This document shows positions 27,987 to 37,305 of a stretch of DNA of 64,000 nucleotides, piece by piece. A program made the position numbers and the translations under genes. The DNA is from Emticicia sp. C21. GTDB taxonomy: Bacteria > Bacteroidota > Bacteroidia > Cytophagales > Spirosomataceae. The notes beneath the pieces are model-generated. The model did not search any database. It was given only the letters and a program-made list of their open reading frames with translations, and was not told the DNA's origin. Each line of letters begins with the position of its first letter. The stretch's first letter is position 1. The DNA lies in NCBI RefSeq assembly GCF_003418935.1, contig NZ_QVMT01000002.1:248001-312000 (forward strand). Direction: 5' to 3'.

Positions 27987-28976
27987 TTACTTATTAACAA
28001 ACTGCATACTCGCAGCAGGATAACGAGTGCCAGCCGCCACATTTTTAGGAGCAATTGTGTTAATTTCGGCTAATTCATCAGCAGAAAGTTTGATTTCAGC
28101 TGCACTAGTATTTTCTTCCAGATACTTTACTCTTTTTGTGCCCGGAATCGGGAAAATATCATCGCCTTGGGCCATTACCCAAGCAAGAGCCAATTGAGAA
28201 GCTGTGCAGCCTTTTTCAGTGGCTAATTGTTTAATTTTATCAACCAATACCAAATTCTTTTCAAAATTCTCACCCTGAAAACGTGGCGACATTCTACGGA
28301 AATCATCTGGTGCTAAATCATTAAAGCTTTTGATTTCTCCTGTCAGAAAACCTCTTCCCAGAGGACTATAAGGAACAAAACCCACACCTAATTCGCGGCA
28401 AGTAGGAATAATCTCATCTTCGGGCTCACGAGACCAAAGAGAATATTCAGTCTGCAAGGCAGTGATTGGGTGTTCTTTAAAAGCTTTACGAAGTGTTTCA
28501 GGAGCAGCTTCTGACAAACCTATATAACGCACCTTCCCTTCTTTTACCAAATCGGCCATGGCGCCTACCGTTTCTTCAATCGGCACATTCTGGTCAACAC
28601 GGTGTAAATAATATAAATCTATGGTTTCTATGTCTAGTCTTTGTAAACTATCCTCACAGGCTTTTTTGCAATATTCAGGAGAGCCGTTAAAACCTCTTAC
28701 AGTTGGGTCCGTAGCGCTTCTTACAATGCCAAATTTGGTGGCTAAAACTACCTCTCTTCTACGTTCTTTTAATACTTTGCTCAGAAGTATCTCATTTTTA
28801 AAGGGCCCATACATATCGGCTGTATCCAGAAAATTTACGCCTAAGTCAATAGCTCTATTGATAGTTCGTAAAGACTCGGCTTCATCGGTATTGCCATAAA
28901 ACTCCGACATGCCCATACAGCCTAAGCCCATTTGCGATGCTATCAAACCCTGATTACCTAATTTGTTTTGTTTCAT
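27987..28976 (-). CDS. Aldo/keto reductase
   Basis: 329-residue TIM-barrel NADPH-dependent oxidoreductase. The catalytic tetrad is visible: Asp and Tyr in [10 protein letters not shown], Lys in VVLATKFG, His in LYYLHRVD. The C-terminal cofactor loop is [14 protein letters not shown]. It belongs to the YajO/AKR13-like group that reduces small aldehydes and ketones; the natural substrate is unknown. No signal peptide. Nothing around it suggests a pathway. Confidence 0.93.
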   Translation of the reverse strand: MKQNKLGNQGLIASQMGLGCMGMSEFYGNTDEAESLRTINRAIDLGVNFLDTADMYGPFKNEILLSKVLKERRREVVLATKFGIVRSATDPTVRGFNGSPEYCKKACEDSLQRLDIETIDLYYLHRVDQNVPIEETVGAMADLVKEGKVRYIGLSEAAPETLRKAFKEHPITALQTEYSLWSREPEDEIIPTCRELGVGFVPYSPLGRGFLTGEIKSFNDLAPDDFRRMSPRFQGENFEKNLVLVDKIKQLATEKGCTASQLALAWVMAQGDDIFPIPGTKRVKYLEENTSAAEIKLSADELAEINTIAPKNVAAGTRYPAASMQFVNK

Positions 28977-29300
28977 TATGAATGCGGTTGAAGTGTGAGA
29001 TACTATTGAGGATATTATATAAGAATAAGGAGTTTATCCTTTCTGTTAAAACAGTGCGTTAGAACGATTGGTTTGTTGAGAGTTATAGATTAAAGAAATT
29101 TAATCTTTTGCTTTGTCTGAACTTTGATTTACCTGATTTAGGTGATTTTTATGATTTTAAAATGTATAAAATTGTTCATTAGTGAAATCAATAAAATCAG
29201 GCAAAACCGTACGCCGTCGCGGCATAGTTTAGATAAAATAGAAATGCCATTCCCATAAGGAGTAGCATTTCATTTATATAACTCTATATTATATAGTGTA
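28977..29300. other. Intergenic region between aldo/keto reductase and DUF1080 genes
   Basis: These 324 bases hold no gene. They contain the leader of the leftward aldo/keto reductase, a GC-rich palindromic fragment at 29213-29223 (GCCG-TCG-CGGC), and the terminator of the DUF1080 gene at 29241-29271. Confidence 0.6.
29241..29271 (-). terminator. Terminator of the DUF1080 gene
   Basis: GAAATGC (29241-29247) and GCATTTC (29265-29271) pair perfectly and the stem can be extended inward with one mismatch and a wobble (ATTCC/GGAGT). On the minus strand it is followed by TATTTTATC. It lies 30 bases after the stop at 29301. Confidence 0.6.
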
Positions 29301-30083
29301 TTACAGTTTTCTAATCCAGATGTTTCTGAATTGAGTTACGTTACCATGGTCTTGTAAGTGAATTACATCATCACCATGTGCTTCTGGATATGTATGTAAG
29401 CCTATATAAAGCGTTAATCCAAGGATAGTAGTATTGTTTTGAACTACTACGCCATTGTGCAATACGGTGATACGGGCAGGATAATCTATACGGCCATCTG
29501 CTTTGAAACGAGGAGCAGTGTAAATAACATCATAAGTATTCCACTCTAATGGGCTACGCGTTACGTTTACCAAAGGAGCCTGGTCTTTATAAATACTTCC
29601 GGCTTGTCCGTTGCGGTAAGTGCGGTTCTGGTAAGAATCCAATACCTGAAGTTCATAACGATCCTGGAAGAATACCCCGCTATTGCCACGACCCTGGCTG
29701 TTGCCTTTTACTTCGTCTGGCGCGCTCCATTCAATATGTAGCTGGCAATCCCCGAATTTCATTTTAGTTTTAATATCTCCAGTGCCCGGAGCTACCTCTA
29801 ATATACCATTTCTAATATTCCACTTAGGTGCACCACCATCTTTAGCACTTACCCATTGCGATAAATCTTTTCCGTCAAAAAGTATGATCGCATCAGAAGG
29901 GGCATCACCCAGGTTTTTACCCGGGGTTACTACTGGTACTTCTGGATTCCAGATTTCTGTCATATCTGGTTTCATTGGTGCTGGTGAAACTTCCGGTACT
30001 GTAGATTTGGTTTGAGCGTTGGTATTGCAGCTGATTAAAACGGCAATGGCAAATGAAGAGGCTAAAATCTGTAATTTTTTCAT
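29301..30083 (-). CDS. DUF1080 (3-keto-disaccharide hydrolase-type) exported lipoprotein
   Basis: 260 residues with a lipoprotein signal (lipobox LISC, Cys19). The mature part is one concanavalin-like beta-sandwich of the DUF1080 family: IILFDGKDLSQWVS, WNIRNGILEVAPGTGDIKTK, GDCQLHIEWSAP, GNSGVFFQDRYELQVLDS and the final QFRNIWIRKL. Characterised members hydrolyse 3-keto-disaccharides or 3-keto-glucosides in the periplasm, and the fold also serves in glycan binding. Length is normal for a single-domain member. It is transcribed alone, with a terminator just after it and a long gene-free region upstream. Confidence 0.9.
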   Translation of the reverse strand: MKKLQILASSFAIAVLISCNTNAQTKSTVPEVSPAPMKPDMTEIWNPEVPVVTPGKNLGDAPSDAIILFDGKDLSQWVSAKDGGAPKWNIRNGILEVAPGTGDIKTKMKFGDCQLHIEWSAPDEVKGNSQGRGNSGVFFQDRYELQVLDSYQNRTYRNGQAGSIYKDQAPLVNVTRSPLEWNTYDVIYTAPRFKADGRIDYPARITVLHNGVVVQNNTTILGLTLYIGLHTYPEAHGDDVIHLQDHGNVTQFRNIWIRKL

Positions 30084-31074
30084 CTTGAGTAAATAAGGTT
30101 GAATGTTACTATTCTATACTATATATATAGGTATAGATTTAAGTTGCAAGCTACAAGTTTTTTTAAAAAGAATATCTTAAAAATTTGATAAAATTTATTT
30201 CTCTCACTCTTTAAAACCATTCTTTTTGGTCTTAATATCTGCCTACTACCATGCCAAAACCAGTAATGTTTTTTGTACGAATGTACGAAAACGGAAATGA
30301 AACGTACGGAATCGGACAAATTTCAATAATCTATAAATTTTTTTGGCACGCTTTATTTTATTTAAACTACTGATTATCAATGGTTTAAATATATTTTAAC
30401 AAATTTTAAAGTTTTCTGGCACGAGTTTGTCATATATATAAAATGTAAGCATGAGGCGAAAGGACAAAAATGAGGTTTTATCAAAATTTTATTTTGTTTG
30501 TAACCTTTTTTAAAAAGCAAAGTATATACAGATAAAATAATATTTTGCCAAACACCCCAATCGAACCAGAAATACAAAAGAAGTAACCGTTCGTAAGTTA
30601 GCATTGACCGTTTATAAATTGTAAGTTACCAGATTCAGAAAGTCGCTATAATTTTGAGACATCAAAGCAAAAACGAAAACAAAAAAAAGAGGAGAGCGAG
30701 AATAAGAAATTTTAACAAAAATTAAGGTTTCGCGAAATAATGTTCTGACTGAGTCTTTTTTAAAGTTAAATAAAAGGATTTGACGAAATAAAATTTCACA
30801 ACCAATGAATTTTCAAGCAAACAAATTTAATTACCGTTTATCCTTTTAAAATAACCTTTCAAGTAGTTTGTAATGCACAGTACCAAGTAAAACATATATC
30901 TTTGAATCATCAAAACAAAAACAAAATAGCAAAGCAGAAAACAAAAGACATAAAGAGATAAGGAGTTCATAACAAAATAATCCACTTTTATCACAAATGT
31001 CACACTGAAAAACAAAGCTGAGCTAATTTTAAAACATCAAAAAAATTAAGAAAAAGTTTAAAAAAAATAAAATT
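30084..31074. other. Long AT-rich region without a convincing gene
   Basis: Almost 1 kb very rich in A and T runs. Short open frames on the minus strand have low-complexity Phe/Tyr/Leu/Lys content typical of AT-rich noise and no start context. Visible items are two direct GTACGAA copies (30275-30281 and 30283-30289), the CTGGCACG/TTGGCACG pair on either side of 30380, and a TAnnTTTG element at 30897-30904 that probably serves the small-protein cluster. Confidence 0.55.
30897..30904 (+). promoter_or_regulatory. -7 element upstream of the small exported protein cluster
   Basis: TATCTTTG fits TAnnTTTG. The nearest upstream TTTG (30867-30870) is 26 bases away, longer than usual. If used, the leader before the first ATG at 31075 would be about 165 bases. 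Confidence 0.4.
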
Positions 31075-31449
31075 ATGAAAAAGTTAACATCAACCATCGC
31101 AATAGCTTTATTAGCAACTACTCTAGTATTCAACGCCAACGCTGAAGATAAAAAAATGGAGTATAAAAGTAGTAACCTTAATGTAGGTATGTACGAAGCA
31201 GGTCATACAAAGTCAATGAAATTGAATATGACCTTGACAAAAGATAAAGGTGTAGGCGCTACTATCAAATTGATGGACGCAGACGGAAGTATCTTGCACG
31301 AAGAAGTGTTAGGCAAAAAAGTTGAATCATACAAATTGTGTTTTGATATGAGCAACGTGAAAGCCGGTAAATATTATGTAGAGGTTAAAAACGGAGAACG
31401 TATCATTACCAAAGAAATTTTAAAAAGCGCAAGCACTTTAAGTTACTAA
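31075..31449 (+). CDS. Small exported beta-sandwich-like protein, copy 1
   Basis: 124 residues with a classical signal peptide (cut after FNANA). The mature ~100 residues end in a pattern close to the C-terminal sorting/DUF3244-like sandwich of Bacteroidota secreted proteins: a DADGSILHEEV strand pair, CFDMSNVKAGKYYVEVKNG, then ITKEILK. Here that domain is the whole protein rather than a tail. I do not recognise a named family. It is nearly identical in length and very similar in sequence to the next gene, so they arose by tandem duplication. Export is well supported; the function is unknown. Confidence 0.8.
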   Translation: MKKLTSTIAIALLATTLVFNANAEDKKMEYKSSNLNVGMYEAGHTKSMKLNMTLTKDKGVGATIKLMDADGSILHEEVLGKKVESYKLCFDMSNVKAGKYYVEVKNGERIITKEILKSASTLSY

Positions 31450-32048
31450 GCTTCCGACCGTTCATCAAGGTTTATAGCCGATTAACTTAAAATCTGAAAC
31501 ACACAGCTCTAAAAGAGCATCTATTAAATTGAAAAAGCCATTATTTAAAAAGAAAAAATTATGAAAAAGATAACATCAATCATCGCAATCGCGTTATTAG
31601 CGAGTACCGTAGCATTCAATGCTAATGCTGACGACAAAAAAATAGAATATAAAAGCAGCAACCTTAAAGTAGGTATGTACGAAGCAGGTCACACCAATTC
31701 ATTGAAATTGAATATGAACCTGACAAAAGATAAAGGAGTAGCCGCTACCATTAAATTGATGGACGCCGACGGAAGTATTCTACACGAAGAAGTTTTAGGC
31801 AAAAAAGTTGAAGCATACAAATTGTGTTTTGATATGAGCAACGTGAAAGCCGGTAAATACTATGTAGAGGTGAAAAACGGAGACCGCATTATTACTAAAG
31901 AAATCGTAAAAGGTACACATACATTAAGTTACTAAGCCACCGACCGCTTATCAAGTAATATAGCCAGTTAACTAAGAATTTGACACACACAGCTGTTATA
32001 AGCGTCTATTAATTGAAAAAGCAAAGTATTTAACATTTTAACAAAATT
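31450..32048 (+). repeat. Conserved spacers in the small-protein tandem array
   Basis: The two non-coding spacers (31450-31560 and 31936-32048) share blocks: an ACCGACCG-like start just after the stop, TATAGCC, ACACACAGCT, then TCTATTAA and TTGAAAAAGC. In the first, GCTCT-AAA-AGAGC forms a small hairpin (31506-31518). The blocks lie at matching distances from the next ATG, showing the spacers are copies of one unit. Confidence 0.6.
31561..31935 (+). CDS. Small exported beta-sandwich-like protein, copy 2
   Basis: 124 residues, aligning without gaps to the preceding protein. The signal peptide ends FNANA, the core EYKSSNL.VGMYEAGHT is shared, and the segment HEEVLGKKVE.YKLCFDMSN is almost unchanged. 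The tail IITKEIVKGTHTLSY differs most. The 111-base spacer before it resembles the spacer before the third gene, so the duplicated unit includes non-coding DNA. Probably co-transcribed with its neighbours. Function unknown. Confidence 0.8.
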   Translation: MKKITSIIAIALLASTVAFNANADDKKIEYKSSNLKVGMYEAGHTNSLKLNMNLTKDKGVAATIKLMDADGSILHEEVLGKKVEAYKLCFDMSNVKAGKYYVEVKNGDRIITKEIVKGTHTLSY

Positions 32049-32444
32049 ATGATTATGAAAAAGCAATTAAAAAATTTCGCATTAGCTCTAGTAGCAGGTT
32101 TATTCACATTCACAGCTGTTTCAGCAACAGAGTTACCAGATGGTAAAACATTTGACGTAGGCATGTATCGCGTGGTGAACACCATGAAAGTGAACGTGAC
32201 AATTGCTAAAGAACAAGGTAACTGGGTAGAGATTCGTTTGAAAAACGAAAAGAACGAGACGATTTATGTAGAGGTTATCAACAGAAAAGCAACACAATTT
32301 GCAAAGAAGTTTGATTTGCAAGGTTTGGAAGATGGTAAATACCGTTTCGAAATCAGCAATGGTAAAGAAACTATTACCAAAGAAATCAATCTTCAGACAA
32401 AATTGCCATCTGTCTCAGATTATAGAACTGTAGAAGTAAAATAA
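32049..32444 (+). CDS. Small exported beta-sandwich-like protein, copy 3 (divergent)
   Basis: 131 residues (129 if the second ATG at 32055 is used, which matches the MKK starts of copies 1 and 2). The signal peptide ends near AVSA. It keeps the fold pattern of its neighbours (FDVGMYRVVNTMKVNVTI, LEDGKYRFEISNGKETITKEI) but little identity, and has an extra charged strand (EIRLKNEKNETIYVEV) and a C-terminal extension. The last gene of a three-gene tandem array, followed by a strong terminator. Function unknown. Confidence 0.78.
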   Translation: MIMKKQLKNFALALVAGLFTFTAVSATELPDGKTFDVGMYRVVNTMKVNVTIAKEQGNWVEIRLKNEKNETIYVEVINRKATQFAKKFDLQGLEDGKYRFEISNGKETITKEINLQTKLPSVSDYRTVEVK

Positions 32445-32476
32445 AATATCATTAGTATTTAGTTTAGGGTAATCAG

Positions 32477-32514
32477 ACAGCGTTGTGGTTTTTTCCGCAA
32501 CGCTGTTTTCTTTA
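32477..32514 (+). terminator. Terminator of the small-protein cluster
   Basis: Perfect 9-bp stem ACAGCGTTG / CAACGCTGT (32477-32485, 32498-32506), extended by further pairs around a T-rich loop, followed by TTTCTTTATT. Confidence 0.85.
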
Positions 32515-32555
32515 TTCGTTTATTTATATCCGTTAGAGAGATGTGCCAAACAAAA

Positions 32556-32582
32556 AGCCCCGTTTGCCAGGCAAACAGGGCT
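32556..32582 (-). terminator. Terminator of the DUF349 gene
   Basis: AGCCC-C-GTTTGCC / GGCAAAC-A-GGGCT forms a 12-bp stem with one mismatch and a one-base apex. Read leftward it is followed by a TTTTT run. It lies 20 bases beyond the stop at 32603. Confidence 0.8.
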
Positions 32583-32602
32583 CTGATATGAAGCATATTA
32601 TC

Positions 32603-33877
32603 TTATCCTACATTTTGTGCGGCACGTCTCAATTCCTCCAGGATTACTTCTTTCATCAATAACTTGCGTCGTTGTGTCTGAATATTAGAAGTCATGATTT
32701 TATCCATGTCCGGATTACGTGCTACACCGTCGTAGCTTTCAATGAGTTGTTTCAACTCGCCACGAGCACGGGTTACGATGCTTTCCATCTCACGATATTT
32801 GGTTAAGACTTGTTGTCTTTCGCTCAAATAATTGTAATTAGGTAATTTTCTTGTAATTACTTTCATTAAGTAACTTAACTCGAAAATCTTATCGCAAGCT
32901 GCTCTGAAGCGTTCTGCTACGTTGCGTACTGCCAAATGAGAAGGCACTTTGATATTCTTCCAGTCGTTAAGCAATACTTTTGCTCTTTCAGTAGAGGCAA
33001 AGATATCTTTGGCATCTGCTAATCTCTCAGCTTCTTCCATCATTTTTTGCTGTGCTTCTACACGAGGGTCAACTCTGGTTTTAATCTGAATACCCTTGGC
33101 ATTACAATATTTTTCGTAATAAAGAGTCGTTAGTTTTTTGAAACGACGGAACTCGAATTTCAGACGTTTTGGAGGTACATCCCCAACATTCTTCCATTCG
33201 TTTTGTAGTCTTTTCAACTCAGCAAAAGACAACTCCCAGTTACCCATGCGGAATAACTGCTCAGCGCCTTTCACCAATTCCGTGTATTTCTCCATGCGTT
33301 CTGCAATGATTCTGTTTTGTTCTTCGTAGAAAGCTTTTCTACGTTGATAGAAATCATCCAATACTTCACGGAAAACCGTTTCAACATCCTCCTGATAAGG
33401 CTTATCAACAGGTCCTGTTCTAATCCAGCGGGTTTTAATGTCTTGCAGCTTATCAGCTACAACACCCCAGTCAACATCTTCTTTAGCTTCTTTGGCTTCT
33501 TCAATCAAAGCTTGCTTAATAGTAAGGTTGTTGGCTTGGTTACCTACGATCAATCCGCGAAGGTATTCTTCATGCTCATCTAATTTTTTGAGCAATGGAA
33601 TAAAGTCGCCGATACCATCGAAGTTCAGCAGTCGTTTGCGAAGTTGCGTGAGTTTTGTTAAGAAGGAGCCCTTATTCTGGGCCTCCGTGATTTCCGATTC
33701 AAGTTGATTAACCTTGTTTACCGCAATCTGGTAACGGTTAATAAAATACTGGAAAGCTTCTTCTTCTGTGCGTTTTACTTCGCCGATTTGTCGGTCGGGC
33801 ATGTCTAAGTAGCCCTTCAAGAATACCTTACCGTCTTTGATGTAAGCATATTCGTTATCTAATGTTACGCCGTCCAT
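32603..33877 (-). CDS. DUF349 domain-containing protein
   Basis: 424 residues from the ATG at 33877; a GTG four codons upstream is the only alternative. It is almost entirely alpha-helical and charged, with repeated DUF349 units of about 70 residues each containing a W-K-x-I/V motif (DIKTRWIRTGPV, LQNEWKNVGDVPPKRL, LLNDWKNIKVPSHLA) followed by FRR/FRAA helices. The family is cytoplasmic and widespread in Bacteroidota, with no established biochemical role. It is transcribed divergently from ettA and is alone in its unit. Confidence 0.88.
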   Translation of the reverse strand: MDGVTLDNEYAYIKDGKVFLKGYLDMPDRQIGEVKRTEEEAFQYFINRYQIAVNKVNQLESEITEAQNKGSFLTKLTQLRKRLLNFDGIGDFIPLLKKLDEHEEYLRGLIVGNQANNLTIKQALIEEAKEAKEDVDWGVVADKLQDIKTRWIRTGPVDKPYQEDVETVFREVLDDFYQRRKAFYEEQNRIIAERMEKYTELVKGAEQLFRMGNWELSFAELKRLQNEWKNVGDVPPKRLKFEFRRFKKLTTLYYEKYCNAKGIQIKTRVDPRVEAQQKMMEEAERLADAKDIFASTERAKVLLNDWKNIKVPSHLAVRNVAERFRAACDKIFELSYLMKVITRKLPNYNYLSERQQVLTKYREMESIVTRARGELKQLIESYDGVARNPDMDKIMTSNIQTQRRKLLMKEVILEELRRAAQNVG

Positions 33878-34077
33878 AATTAAAATCACATGGCTTGTGA
33901 GTCAAGGGTTGTGGTTTGAAATGGTAAAATTCGTAGTTTTTTTGTATAATGCAAACTTGAATGACGATATTTGAAACAAAATTTTATTCAATGTAGAAAA
34001 AAAGCCTGAAATATGTCATATTTTTCTAAAATTTAATATTAGATCATAAAAAACTATCTAAGAAACCTCAATAAACA

Positions 34078-35742
34078 ATGAGTGAGCAAATTATTTTCTC
34101 AATGGAGCGCGTGAGTAAAATCATTCCTCCAAACCGTCAGATTCTCAAAAATATCTACCTTTCGTTTTTCTATGGAGCAAAAATCGGTGTCTTAGGTCTC
34201 AATGGCTCAGGTAAATCTACTCTATTAAGGGTTATTGCGGGTATCGATAAAAATATCAATGGTGATGTGGTATTTTCTCCTGGTTATACGGTTGGCTTAC
34301 TTGAGCAAGAGCCTCAGCTTGACCCTAATAAAACCGTGCGCGAAGTAGTGGAAGAGGGCGTACAGGAGATTGTAGATTTATTGAAAGAATTTGACGACAT
34401 CAATAATGCTTTTGCTGAACCAGATGCAGATTTTGATAAACTTCTTGAGAGACAGGGAATAGTGCAAGAGAAACTCGATCAGTTGGATGCGTGGGAATTG
34501 GATACACGTTTGGAACGTGCGATGGATGCCCTGCGTTGTCCGCCGGAAGATGCAAAGATTGAAACCTTATCAGGTGGTGAAAAACGTCGGGTTGCCCTTT
34601 GCCGTTTATTGCTCAAACAACCGGATGTATTATTATTAGATGAGCCTACCAACCACTTGGATGCCGAATCAGTATTGTGGTTAGAGGAACATCTTCGCCA
34701 GTATAAAGGAACGGTCATTGCTGTTACCCACGACCGTTACTTCTTGGATAACGTTGCCGGATGGATTCTGGAGTTGGATAGAGGAGAAGGTATCCCGTGG
34801 AAAGGTAATTATTCTTCATGGTTAGAGCAGAAACAAAACCGTTTAGCGAAAGAAGAGAAATCGGAGTCAAAACGTCAGAAGACTTTGCAGCGAGAGTTGG
34901 AATGGGTGAGAATGGCACCTAAAGCACGCCAGGCTAAATCTAAAGCTCGTTTGGCAGCTTACGACCGCATGGTGAGCGAAGATAATAGAGAAAGAGAAGA
35001 AAAACTGGAGTTATTCATTCCTCCAGGGCCACGTTTAGGGAACAAGGTAATTGAAGCCAAAGGTGTGAAAATGGGCTTTGGTGATAGACTACTATACGAA
35101 GACCTGAATTTTAGTCTGCCTCAAAACGGTATTGTAGGTATTATCGGGCCGAATGGTGCCGGTAAAACTACTTTATTCAAACTTATAACCGAGCAATTAC
35201 AACCCCTTGAAGGGACATTTGAAGTAGGAGAGACGGTAAAACTTTCTTATGTTGACCAGGAACACAACCAGCTGGACCCTGCTAAATCAGTCTATGAACT
35301 GGTTTCAGGTGGCAATGAATGGGTGATGTTGGGGAATAAGCAGGTAAATGCCCGTGGTTATGTAAGCCGCTTCAATTTTCAGGGGTCTGATCAGGAAAAG
35401 AAAATCGGTACCTTGTCAGGTGGTGAAAGAAACCGGGTACACTTGGCCATGATGCTGAAAGAAGGTGGTAACTTATTGCTATTGGATGAGCCTACCAACG
35501 ACCTGGACGTAAACACACTACGTGCCTTAGAAGAAGGTCTCGAAAACTTTGCAGGTTGTGCCGTAGTTATCTCCCATGACCGTTGGTTCTTAGATAGAAT
35601 TGCGACGCATATTCTGGCTTTTGAGGGTAACTCGCAGGTATATTGGTTTGAAGGTAACTTCTCGGAATATGAAGAGAATCGCCGCAAGCGATTAGGAACT
35701 GATGTAACACCTAAGCGTATTAAGTATAAGAAATTGCAATAG
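34078..35742 (+). CDS. ettA: ABC-F translational throttle protein EttA
   Basis: 554 residues, the usual EttA length. Two ABC ATPase domains in tandem: Walker A GLNGSGKSTLLR and GPNGAGKTTLFK, signatures LSGGEKRRVALCRLLL and LSGGERNRVHLAMML, Walker B LLLDEPTNHLDA and LLLDEPTNDLDV. The 'arm' and linker between them (REKSE-like helices, then LFIPPGPRLG) are in place. There are no membrane segments. ABC-F EttA binds the ribosomal E site and gates entry into elongation according to the ATP/ADP ratio. Monocistronic, ending in a strong terminator shared with der. Confidence 0.95.
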   Translation: MSEQIIFSMERVSKIIPPNRQILKNIYLSFFYGAKIGVLGLNGSGKSTLLRVIAGIDKNINGDVVFSPGYTVGLLEQEPQLDPNKTVREVVEEGVQEIVDLLKEFDDINNAFAEPDADFDKLLERQGIVQEKLDQLDAWELDTRLERAMDALRCPPEDAKIETLSGGEKRRVALCRLLLKQPDVLLLDEPTNHLDAESVLWLEEHLRQYKGTVIAVTHDRYFLDNVAGWILELDRGEGIPWKGNYSSWLEQKQNRLAKEEKSESKRQKTLQRELEWVRMAPKARQAKSKARLAAYDRMVSEDNREREEKLELFIPPGPRLGNKVIEAKGVKMGFGDRLLYEDLNFSLPQNGIVGIIGPNGAGKTTLFKLITEQLQPLEGTFEVGETVKLSYVDQEHNQLDPAKSVYELVSGGNEWVMLGNKQVNARGYVSRFNFQGSDQEKKIGTLSGGERNRVHLAMMLKEGGNLLLLDEPTNDLDVNTLRALEEGLENFAGCAVVISHDRWFLDRIATHILAFEGNSQVYWFEGNFSEYEENRRKRLGTDVTPKRIKYKKLQ

Positions 35743-35749
35743 GTATAAA

Positions 35750-35786
35750 AACTAAGAAGTCTCACCAAAAGTGAGACTTCTTAGTT
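35750..35786. terminator. Bidirectional terminator between ettA and der
   Basis: A perfect 16-bp stem (AACTAAGAAGTCTCAC / GTGAGACTTCTTAGTT) with loop CAAAA, located between the convergent stops at 35742 and 35794. Confidence 0.92.
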
Positions 35787-35793
35787 AATTAGC

Positions 35794-37104
35794 TTATTTA
35801 TTTCTAAAAAATATTGTAATCGGTACGCCTTCAAAACCAAAATGCTCACGTATTTTGTTCTGTAAGAAGCGCTCGTAGGCTTCTTTGATATACTGTGGTA
35901 AATTACAGAAGAATACAAAAGTCGGCGATGGTGTAGGTAATTGAAGACAATATTTAATCTTGATTTGTTTACCTTTCAACATCGGTGGAGGTGTCTGCTC
36001 GATGATTGGTAACATTACCTCATTCAGTTTAGAAGTAGTAATTTTGAAAGTTTTATTTTCATATACTTCCATTGCTTTCTCAATTACCTGAAAAATGCGT
36101 TGTTTTTCTAAAACCGAAGCAAAAACAACAGGCATATAATTCATAGGAGCAATACGTTCTAGAATCTCCTTCTTCATGCGGTCGGCAGTTTTAGAATCTT
36201 TCTCTACCAAATCCCACTTATTAATCATCAACACAATACCCTTTTTAGAATTATGGGCATTGGCAATGATACTAATATCCTGTGATTCCAGGCCTTTAGA
36301 CGCATCTAATAGAATAATACATACATCTGAATCTTCTAAAGCTTTGATAGAGCGTAGCACCGAATAAAACTCAATACTTTCATGCACTTTAGCTTTTTTA
36401 CGGATACCTGCTGTATCAGTCAGAATAAAGTCTTTTCCATACAATCTGTAATGCGTATCAATCGCATCGCGGGTAGTACCTGCAATGTCTGTTACGATAC
36501 TTCTGTCTTTGCCTGTCAGTGCATTCAGGAATGAAGATTTACCAACGTTCGGACGGCCCAGAATCGCAATTCTTGGAATTCCTTCATTTGGGTTTTCGAT
36601 ACCGTCATCTTCAAATGCTTTCACTACTTCGTCCAACAAATCTCCTGTTCCACCACCATCGGCAGCAGAAATAGCAAAGATTTCGTCACCTAAGCCCATT
36701 TCATAGAACTCTGCTGCGGTTTGCTGGCGCTCAAAAGTTTCAGCTTTATTAGCTACTACAAATACAGGTTTTTTCGAACGGCGGAGAATATTGGCAAAGT
36801 CTTTATCCAGGTCGGTTAATCCTGTCATGGTATCTACCACAAACAGAATAACGCTTGATTCTTCAATAGCAATTTCTACCTGATCGCGGATCGCGCCCTC
36901 GAAAGTATCTTCAGAACCTACTACGTATCCGCCTGTATCAATAACTGTAAAATATTTCTCTGTCCATACAGCCTGCCCATAATGACGGTCGCGCGTCACA
37001 CCCGGCATATTATCAGTGATAGCCACGCGGCTCTCAATAAGACGATTAAAAAGCGTAGATTTACCGACGTTCGGTCGGCCTACAATTGCAACAATATTTG
37101 CCAT
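35794..37104 (-). CDS. der: Ribosome biogenesis GTPase Der (EngA)
   Basis: 436 residues. Two GTPase domains in tandem, the hallmark of Der: first GRPNVGKSTLFNRL, DTGGY and NKAE; second GRPNVGKSSFLNAL, DTAGI and NKWD. A C-terminal KH-like domain ends in EHFGFEGVPITIFFRNK. It acts in maturation of the 50S ribosomal subunit. Length is typical of Bacteroidota, without the C-terminal extension of enterobacterial Der. A -7-like element TATCTTTG (minus strand, 37242-37235) stands about 130 bases upstream. Confidence 0.96.
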   Translation of the reverse strand: MANIVAIVGRPNVGKSTLFNRLIESRVAITDNMPGVTRDRHYGQAVWTEKYFTVIDTGGYVVGSEDTFEGAIRDQVEIAIEESSVILFVVDTMTGLTDLDKDFANILRRSKKPVFVVANKAETFERQQTAAEFYEMGLGDEIFAISAADGGGTGDLLDEVVKAFEDDGIENPNEGIPRIAILGRPNVGKSSFLNALTGKDRSIVTDIAGTTRDAIDTHYRLYGKDFILTDTAGIRKKAKVHESIEFYSVLRSIKALEDSDVCIILLDASKGLESQDISIIANAHNSKKGIVLMINKWDLVEKDSKTADRMKKEILERIAPMNYMPVVFASVLEKQRIFQVIEKAMEVYENKTFKITTSKLNEVMLPIIEQTPPPMLKGKQIKIKYCLQLPTPSPTFVFFCNLPQYIKEAYERFLQNKIREHFGFEGVPITIFFRNK

Positions 37105-37234
37105 AAACCCCTGACCCTTAAAAGGGTATAATTATAGATGAAGACCTCTGAAAATAATAAAAAAACAATTTTTCCAAGCGCCAATAAAGAGAGAGGTCTC
37201 TATTCTCTTTAAGTCGCTGAGTATTAATGGGGTA

Positions 37235-37242
37235 CAAAGATA
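37235..37242 (-). promoter_or_regulatory. -7 element upstream of der
   Basis: CAAAGATA on the plus strand reads TATCTTTG on the minus strand, fitting TAnnTTTG. The nearest CAA that could be a -33 element is 29 bases away, so only the -7 half is supported. Confidence 0.4.
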
Positions 37243-37305
37243 GGGAAAACAGAGGAAATTCTGTTGAGTATCAACACAGTACAAGGGCTTTGGGTTCACA
37301 GATAC

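Noticed and set aside
30275-30289. Two direct GTACGAA copies resembling half-sites of the BlaI operator.
   Set aside because: They are in direct, not inverted, orientation and are not placed at a promoter that I can recognise.
30119-31015. Three minus-strand open frames of 62-75 codons (30119-30319, 30377-30604, 30827-31015).
   Set aside because: Low-complexity Phe/Tyr/Lys/Leu composition as expected of AT-rich non-coding DNA, no plausible start signals, no recognisable motif.
37142-37199. AGACCTCT and AGAGGTCT, 42 bases apart, in front of der.
   Set aside because: Only 8 bp with a long AT-rich spacer; it can arise by chance and does not line up with the -7 element or a terminator.
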